A stretch of DNA of 21,467 nucleotides from CAZFVY01 sp964522665 (lineage in GTDB: Bacteria; Verrucomicrobiota; Verrucomicrobiia; Limisphaerales; CAZFVY01). Below, piece after piece: positions 16,294 to 21,467 of the stretch. The notes under the pieces were generated by a model, which did not search any database, was not told the origin of the DNA, and was given only the letters and a program-made list of their open reading frames with translations. A program made the translations under genes and the position numbers. Within the stretch, counting starts at the first letter, position 1, and every line of letters begins with the position of its first letter. Location of the stretch: positions 1 through 21,467 of the forward strand of contig CAZFVY010000117.1 in assembly GCA_964522665.1 (NCBI GenBank), in the 5' to 3' direction.

Positions 16294-18611
16294 GCGCTCC
16301 CGAGGCCAACCGCCAAACGGACAGCCCGCGCGCGGAATGGCTCGGGGCGCGGGGATTCGCGTTCGCGCTCGCCACGTTGATCGTGCTGACCTATCCGCAG
16401 GTCATCCTCGGTTGGAAGAGTTTCTATTTTCGCGATTTTGGCTACTTCGGCTACCCCTTGGCGAGCTACCAACGGGAATGTTTTTGGCGCGGGGAGCTGC
16501 CGTTGTGGAACCCGCTCAGCTCATGCGGGATTCCGTTTTTGGCGCAATGGAACACGCTGACGCTCTACCCCGGGGCGCTCATTTATCTGCTTTTGCCGCT
16601 GCCGTGGTCATTAAACCTTTTTTGCCTCGCGCACGTTTTGCTCGCGGGCACGGGCATGTATCAGCTTGCCCGGCGCTGGACTGGCTCGGGCATCGCGGCG
16701 TCGGTCGCCGGGACGGCGTTCGCCTTCAACGGCCTGACGCTCAACTGCCTTATGTGGCCGAATAACATCGCCGCGCTCGGTTGGATGCCTTGGGTGGCGC
16801 TCTGCGCGGAGAGCGCCGGACGCGAAGGGGGTCGGCGCGTGATCATCGCCGCGTTCGTCGGCGCCGCGCAAATGATGTGCGGGGCGCCGGAGATAATTCT
16901 TCTAACTTGGACGGTGATCGCCGGCCTCTGGCTCATGGACCTCTGGCGCGCGGATGGAGACTCCACGGCTGGCCGTGCTTCACGAATCGTGATGATTAGC
17001 CGCCTCGCGGTCGTCGTCACGCTCGTCGCGGGACTGAGCGCCGCGCAACTGCTCCCGTTCCTGGAACTGCTCCAGCATTCGGACCGCGGCGCCGATTTCA
17101 CGGGCTCGATCTGGGCCATGCCCGCGTGGGGCTGGGCGAACCTACTGGTTCCGCTCTACGGGTGCTATCGCTCGACGGCGGGTGTCTTCTTCCCCATCGG
17201 CGAAGACTGGACGTCATCGTATTATCCGGGCGTCGGCGTTTTCGGTTTGGCCGTCGCGGCGGCCGTGGGGTTCCGCGATCGGCGGGCTCATTGGTTGACG
17301 GCGCTGACCATCGCCGGATTGATCCTCGCGCTCGGCGACCAGGGTTATCTCTATGGCGCGCTAACGCGGTGGATTCCGCAATTCAGACTGATGCGCTACC
17401 CGATCAAGTTCGTCGTCCTCGCGAATTTCTCGACGCCATTGCTGGCCGCGTTTGCCGTCGGAGCGTTGGCGGCGCCTGACGGTCGCGCCGCGGGAAACCG
17501 GACCCGCCGAAGCTTCATCGTCGCCGGCTTGGGGCTGTTCGTTTTGATCATCGCGATTACCTGGTTCGGCAGCCAGCCGCCGGGAGCATTCGAGCGCGGG
17601 CTTTCCCCGTGGCGCCTGGCGGTTCAGCAGGTTTTTTTCCTGGTCGCTATTTTGGCCGTAGGAAAAGCGCTGGCTCGCGTCGGAGATTCGCCTCACCTCC
17701 GGTGGCGGTTAGGGTCGGGCGCGCTCTTGATTGGTCTGATCTGGCTCGATACACGCGTTCACGCGCCGAACCAAAACCCGACGGTCGCGCCCGATGTCCT
17801 CGCGCCGGGATTGCTTCCGGCCTCCGAAAAGATGACGCCGGTTCCCACGCTGGGCGCCGCGCGCGCCTTTCTCGATCGCGCCGCGCACGATCAGATTCAC
17901 AAAGCGATGTCCGCCAATCCCCAAACCGATTATCTGGTGCATCGTCTGTGGCTCGCCGGCGACTGCAATCTGTTGGACGGGATTCCAACCGTGGACAGTT
18001 TCTACTCACTCTACCTCCGCGAGCAGCGCGACGTCTGGTCGCTCTTGTTTTTCGCTCCCGCCGGCAAGGAGACAGCCCCGCTCCTGGACCTGATGGGCGT
18101 TTCGCAAGTCTCGGATGACTCGCGTTTGGCCGCCTGGAAATCCCGCCCCAACCCCCTGCCCTTCGTTACCATCGGCCAACGCCCGGTCTTCGCCGATCGG
18201 CTGGCGACGCTTCACGAATTGAATTCACCGCACTTTGATCCGCGCGCGGTGGTCTATCTGCCACTGGCGGCGCGACCAGCGTTTTCCGCGACGAATCAAG
18301 CTACGGGAACGGCGCTTTTGAAACGATTCAGCGCGCATCGTTTGGAAATCGAGACGCACGCCGACGCCGCCACCGTCCTGTTCATCAGCGAATCGTACTA
18401 TCCTGCGTGGCACGCCTACCTGGACGGAAAAGCCGTTCCGCTGTGGCGCGCGGACCACGCCTTTCAAGCGGTCGCCGTCCCCGGCGGCGCAAGTCACGTG
18501 GTGATCGCCTACGAGGATCGGACATTCTTGATCGGGATGCTCATCTCACTTGCGACCGGGGCCGCCTGCGCGAACGCGTGGCGGCGAGATTCGAAGAGCG
18601 CGAGGCGTTGA
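16290..18611 (+). CDS. YfhO-like GT-C membrane glycosyltransferase, second paralogue
   Basis: The 773-residue product is a close paralogue of the preceding protein and has the same architecture: YFRDFGYFGYPLASY with Asp49 in the first loop, WRGELPLWNPLSSCGIPFL, shared segments such as CLMWPNNIAALGWMPW and MRYPIKFVV, the periplasmic CNLLDG and VDSFYSLYLRE motifs, and a C-terminal YYPAWHAYLDGKAVPLWRA before the final membrane helix. By eye the first 200 residues are about 60-65% identical between the two, with more divergence in the middle. The GTG start at 16290 lies inside the stop region of the upstream gene (GTGA overlap), which indicates translational coupling. The two probably act on related acceptors or together; the substrate is unknown. 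The next gene starts 112 bases downstream. Confidence 0.85.
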   Translation: MSAPEANRQTDSPRAEWLGARGFAFALATLIVLTYPQVILGWKSFYFRDFGYFGYPLASYQRECFWRGELPLWNPLSSCGIPFLAQWNTLTLYPGALIYLLLPLPWSLNLFCLAHVLLAGTGMYQLARRWTGSGIAASVAGTAFAFNGLTLNCLMWPNNIAALGWMPWVALCAESAGREGGRRVIIAAFVGAAQMMCGAPEIILLTWTVIAGLWLMDLWRADGDSTAGRASRIVMISRLAVVVTLVAGLSAAQLLPFLELLQHSDRGADFTGSIWAMPAWGWANLLVPLYGCYRSTAGVFFPIGEDWTSSYYPGVGVFGLAVAAAVGFRDRRAHWLTALTIAGLILALGDQGYLYGALTRWIPQFRLMRYPIKFVVLANFSTPLLAAFAVGALAAPDGRAAGNRTRRSFIVAGLGLFVLIIAITWFGSQPPGAFERGLSPWRLAVQQVFFLVAILAVGKALARVGDSPHLRWRLGSGALLIGLIWLDTRVHAPNQNPTVAPDVLAPGLLPASEKMTPVPTLGAARAFLDRAAHDQIHKAMSANPQTDYLVHRLWLAGDCNLLDGIPTVDSFYSLYLREQRDVWSLLFFAPAGKETAPLLDLMGVSQVSDDSRLAAWKSRPNPLPFVTIGQRPVFADRLATLHELNSPHFDPRAVVYLPLAARPAFSATNQATGTALLKRFSAHRLEIETHADAATVLFISESYYPAWHAYLDGKAVPLWRADHAFQAVAVPGGASHVVIAYEDRTFLIGMLISLATGAACANAWRRDSKSARR

Positions 18612-18723
18612 CGCGACCTCCGCGAAGAAACCTTCCCGGACGGGCCGCTCCGCGCCAATGTTCACGCGGATGTCACGCGACGGCGATTGCCGCCCGGCGG
18701 AGAATTCGCTTAGGATCGGCCTC

Positions 18724-19887
18724 ATGATCTGCAAATTCCGTCTCGTTGTGATCGTCGTTCTCGCGCTTGGCGCGCGGTTCGGAGCGTTCGCCGCCGATGA
18801 TGCGGCGCCGCCGACAAACTCAATCGGTACCGTCGAGGCGATCAAACCGCCGTCGCATCCCTTGCCCACGGAGGAAGCGTCCGCGCAAGTCACGCAATTC
18901 TCTTTCGTCGTTTACGGCGACACGCGAGGCCGGCGCGACGGCAAGGACGTTCAATACGAACACTCTCTCATCGTTGATTCGATGATCGATACGATTCGCA
19001 AGCTCGAAAAGACCCATTACCCCGTCCGGTTCGTCCTGCAGACGGGCGACGCGGTCGTCAACGGACGCGACACGCGGCAATGGAACGCCAGTTTTGTCGG
19101 GCTGATCAATCGGATCACGCAGGACGGCGGCGTGCCGTACTTTTTGGCGCCCGGGAACCACGACGTCACGAGCGCCAGCTCCCTGACCGCGTCCAACCGC
19201 GTGGCCGGGTTGCGCAATTACCTCGCGGCCATGGCCCAATTAATTCCACCCGACGGCGCGCCGCGCCGATTGCCCGGCTACCCAACTTACGCCTTCGGTT
19301 ATGGCAACAGTTTTTTCCTCGCGCTCGATTCGAACATCGCCACCGACGACACCCAATATGCCTGGGTCACCAATCAACTGGAGAACCTCGATCGGAAGCG
19401 TTTTCAAAACGTCTTCGCGATGTTTCATCACCCGGCGTTCTCATCGGGTCCCCACGGAGGCAGCACGGTGGAGGGGCCGACGGCCGCGCTCCGAAAACGC
19501 TACCTGCCGCTGTTCCACCAGCATCACGTCACCGCGCTGCTCACGGGGCACGAGCACCTTTTCGAGCATTGGGTTGAACGATATCAGGACAAGGACGGCC
19601 ACGCTTATCGCCTTGATGAAATCGTGACCGGCGGCGGCGGCGCGCCACTTTACGGCTTGAAAGGCGAACCCGACTTGCGCGATTACATAAAAACCAACGC
19701 CACGGAAAACATTAAACTCGAGCATCTGGTCCGCCCCGGGCCGGAGCCGGGCGACAACCCTTATCACTACGTCGTTGTGCGCGTGGATGGCACGAAGATC
19801 AGCCTGGAGGTCACGGGCGTTGATTGGGGCAGGGACTTCCGCCCGTATCGCAGCCGGGGGACCGAGTTGGAAACACCGGGGAATTAA
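18724..19887 (+). CDS. Exported calcineurin-like metallophosphoesterase
   Basis: I start the gene at the ATG at 18724, giving 387 residues. It is preceded by AGGA at 18712-18715 with 8-base spacing and opens with a signal peptide (CKFRLVVIVVLALGARFGAF, then AADD). An in-frame ATG at 18550 would overlap the YfhO gene and bury the signal. The calcineurin-like metal-binding motifs are complete and in order: YGDTRG (Asp66), TGDAV (Asp109), GNHD (Asn145-His146-Asp147), FHHPAF (His235) and GHEH (His276, His278). It is therefore probably an active di-metal phosphoesterase in the periplasm. The variant first motif GDTR is common in secreted members of this family. Substrate (phosphomonoester, nucleotide or phospholipid) cannot be told. 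It follows the YfhO pair on the same strand by 112 bases and may be cotranscribed. Confidence 0.93.
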   Translation: MICKFRLVVIVVLALGARFGAFAADDAAPPTNSIGTVEAIKPPSHPLPTEEASAQVTQFSFVVYGDTRGRRDGKDVQYEHSLIVDSMIDTIRKLEKTHYPVRFVLQTGDAVVNGRDTRQWNASFVGLINRITQDGGVPYFLAPGNHDVTSASSLTASNRVAGLRNYLAAMAQLIPPDGAPRRLPGYPTYAFGYGNSFFLALDSNIATDDTQYAWVTNQLENLDRKRFQNVFAMFHHPAFSSGPHGGSTVEGPTAALRKRYLPLFHQHHVTALLTGHEHLFEHWVERYQDKDGHAYRLDEIVTGGGGAPLYGLKGEPDLRDYIKTNATENIKLEHLVRPGPEPGDNPYHYVVVRVDGTKISLEVTGVDWGRDFRPYRSRGTELETPGN

Positions 19888-19933
19888 CGCGACGCCCGCG
19901 GGTAAGTGATTGTCCGCCGGCCAAACGTTTCGG

Positions 19934-20887
19934 CTAGCACGGACTATTCTGTTCAAAGAATTCCGTCTCCGATTTCTGGAACACTTCTCGCAGGTCGCGA
20001 TCGGCGCGATGAAACGCCGCGACGTCGAAGAACGAGTGGCGCAATTCGCAGTAGCGGCGCAAGGACCGCAATGGCTCGGTCTGGTCCCCGCTCAAGCTCA
20101 CCAGGAAATTCCCGTCGCCGTCATAGAACATGAAATAATCGTAGCCGTGCCCGCGCAACACGGCGAACACGTCGTCCGGCTCGCCGCCTTCCCGGCGAAT
20201 GAATTCCGGGAAAAACTCGAAGAACAGGGTGGGGTGATGGGATGACAGGGTCTTTCCGCCGCCGCGCAGAATTCGGAGTTCAAAACCCTCGGTATCGATT
20301 TTCACCAGGTTCGGCGCCGCGAAATCCGGCGCGGCGGCGAGCGCGTCGTCCAGCGTAATGAATTCGAGCGTCTCTCCGCCCGGCGCCGGCTCGATGTTGG
20401 AATTCCCGTCCAGGTAGTGGTGACGGGCCGTGAGCTGGCGGGGCTGGTCGGTGAGCGCCACCAGGCGCCACTGGCTACCCGGGATTTGCGCAAAATTGTG
20501 CGCGAGACTCGGCCGAAAACGGGGATTCGCTTCGATGCCAAGGAATTTTCCCGGCGTCGCCCGCGAGACAAGATAGGTCACAGCGCCGACATTGGCCCCG
20601 ACGTCCACCATGACCAGATTTCCCCGCGCGGCCCGGATCGCCCGCGCCAGACGCGGAAGCCCGGTGTCATACAGCGGGAATTCGAAATGCAGCAACAAGA
20701 TGTTGCTCGAAAACGGGGTCTGGAAGCTGAAGTCCTCGAGTGGCGCAATGACGTCCGGGTCGCCGAGCTTCAAGAGTTGCCGGCGCGCCCGCCGCAATAG
20801 CTTCCGGCGGCGCCTGCCGCGAACCTCGCCTCGGCGCAATTCGCGGAGGTAGGCGTTATAAACCGCCGTGGCGATACCGGTTAACAT
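19934..20887 (-). CDS. FkbM family methyltransferase
   Basis: The 317-residue product has an S-adenosylmethionine-binding Rossmann core typical of FkbM-type O-methyltransferases: motif I VDVGANVGAVTYLV (94-107), the acidic residue of strand 2 in FLGIEANPRF (Glu119), and the family motif LVKIDTEGFELRILRGG (194-210). A basic N-terminal stretch (RGRRRRKLLRRARRQLLK, about 23-40) may serve membrane or nucleic-acid contact. FkbM enzymes methylate hydroxyls on polyketides and often on sugars of surface polysaccharides, and they are frequent in glycan clusters; a sugar acceptor is inferred from the YfhO and glycosyltransferase neighbours. It is convergent with the metallophosphoesterase gene (46 bases between stops) and lies downstream of amt on the same strand with 194 bases between. 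Confidence 0.9.
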   Translation of the reverse strand: MLTGIATAVYNAYLRELRRGEVRGRRRRKLLRRARRQLLKLGDPDVIAPLEDFSFQTPFSSNILLLHFEFPLYDTGLPRLARAIRAARGNLVMVDVGANVGAVTYLVSRATPGKFLGIEANPRFRPSLAHNFAQIPGSQWRLVALTDQPRQLTARHHYLDGNSNIEPAPGGETLEFITLDDALAAAPDFAAPNLVKIDTEGFELRILRGGGKTLSSHHPTLFFEFFPEFIRREGGEPDDVFAVLRGHGYDYFMFYDGDGNFLVSLSGDQTEPLRSLRRYCELRHSFFDVAAFHRADRDLREVFQKSETEFFEQNSPC

Positions 20888-21020
20888 GCGTCATGGTCGG
20901 ACATCAAATCGGCTCCGCGAACGAGCCGCGCAGATCATGGCGAAACCGGGACTCGGCATCCAGTCAATCCCTTCGGCCTCGCCACCCCCGGTTTATCGAG
21001 CGTCGGCCCCGTACGCGGCG

Positions 21021-21053
21021 CTGCGCCGACGAGCGCGAAGGCCGTCGGCGCAG
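21021..21053 (-). terminator. Perfect 10-bp hairpin downstream of amt, possible terminator
   Basis: CTGCGCCGAC at 21021-21030 pairs perfectly with GTCGGCGCAG at 21044-21053 across a 13-base loop. It starts 28 bases after the amt stop codon on the minus strand. No T-run follows, so it is not a textbook intrinsic terminator; it could end transcription weakly or protect the 3' end of the message. The arm at 21025-21031 could instead pair with CGTCGGC at 21001-21007, so two alternative folds exist. Confidence 0.4.
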
Positions 21054-21081
21054 ACACCGCGAGGTGTTCGGTCGTTGGTTG

Positions 21082-21467
21082 TTAGTGTGAGCCGGCGTAG
21101 CCTTCTTCGCCGTGTTCGGCCAAGTCCAGGCCCGCGGACTCGACTTCCTCGGTTGGACGCAGGCCGACCATCGCCTTGACGATGAACGCGATGACTACCG
21201 TGCCCACGACGGCGAGGACGATGGTCAGGGCCATCGCCTTGAGTTGTTCGATCCACAGCCCATGGTCGGCGACGATCTTGGCCAAGCCGTTTAAAGTCGC
21301 CGGATTCTTCGGGTCGGCCGTCGAGAGGGCCAGATTGGCGTTGACCGCCGGAGTCGCCAGCACGCCCGTCAGAAACGCCCCCATTGTGCCGCCGATCGCG
21401 TGCACGCCGAAGGTGTCCAGCGCGTCGTCATACCCGAACCACGCCTTGACCTTGTAGCAGAAGAAGA
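21082..21467 (-). CDS. amt: Ammonium transporter (Amt/MEP/Rh family), C-terminal part
   Basis: This is the last 128 codons of a gene that continues past the right edge of the window. The visible part shows the conserved Amt motif GYDDALDTFGVHAIGGTMGA, whose histidine belongs to the pore-lining pair of this family, then an extracytoplasmic loop, the last membrane helix (TIVLAVVGTVVIAFIVKAMV) and the cytoplasmic tail TEEVESAGLDLAEHGE, the element through which GlnK/PII proteins control the channel. It conducts ammonium or ammonia across the inner membrane. A glnK gene commonly sits upstream of amt; if so it would be outside the window. The reading frame runs through the edge without a stop, so partial status is due to the window and not to damage. 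Confidence 0.95.
   Translation of the reverse strand, partial: FFCYKVKAWFGYDDALDTFGVHAIGGTMGAFLTGVLATPAVNANLALSTADPKNPATLNGLAKIVADHGLWIEQLKAMALTIVLAVVGTVVIAFIVKAMVGLRPTEEVESAGLDLAEHGEEGYAGSH

Noticed and set aside
18550..18723. Upstream in-frame ATG of the metallophosphoesterase
   Set aside because: It would overlap the YfhO gene by 62 bases and place 58 Arg-rich residues before the signal peptide. The ATG at 18724 has an AGGA at good spacing.
1..21467. CRISPR array, tRNA/rRNA, insertion sequence or prophage
   Set aside because: No regularly spaced repeats, RNA gene, transposase, integrase or phage structural gene was seen; the only repeats are the two 92-bp palindromic elements and coding repeats in the ankyrin gene.

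Overview
The window is high-GC DNA from a Gram-negative bacterium, most likely a Verrucomicrobiota member of the Pedosphaera/Limisphaerales type. This lineage call is inference. It rests on an ECF-type sigma factor carrying its own membrane anchor and secretin-like C-terminus, secreted TPR/ankyrin proteins, very large fused glycosyltransferases, few clear Shine-Dalgarno sites and small palindromic intergenic repeats. There is no rRNA, tRNA, CRISPR array, transposase or phage gene.

Layout from left to right. glgB (155-2356, +) encodes a full-length glycogen branching enzyme. A 427-bp spacer with a 92-bp palindromic element precedes a secreted TPR-ankyrin-SLBB-like protein (2784-5390, +). A second, inverted copy of the same element lies just after that gene. 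Two minus-strand genes follow: a three-domain glycosyltransferase fusion (5651-8218) and, upstream of it on that strand, an exported M28/glutamate-carboxypeptidase-II-like metallopeptidase (8310-10586). A divergent spacer separates the peptidase from an exported sialidase-fold (Asp-box) protein (10815-12071, +). The sigma factor fusion (12190-13725, -) is divergent from two overlapping YfhO-like GT-C membrane protein genes (13915-16293 and 16290-18611, +), which are followed by an exported metallophosphoesterase (18724-19887, +). The right end holds an FkbM-type methyltransferase (19934-20887, -) and the C-terminal part of an Amt ammonium transporter (21082 to the window edge, -).

Functionally, glgB and amt are housekeeping. 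Most of the remaining genes suggest cell-envelope or surface-glycan work: two YfhO-type integral membrane glycosyltransferases, a soluble GT9-GT71-GT fusion, an FkbM methyltransferase, an SLBB-type domain like those of polysaccharide export proteins, and several exported hydrolase-like proteins. They do not form one operon, since strands alternate, so a shared pathway is inference. The most unusual items are the sigma-secretin fusion, the triple glycosyltransferase, the TPR-ankyrin-SLBB protein, and the inverted pair of palindromic elements bracketing that protein's gene.
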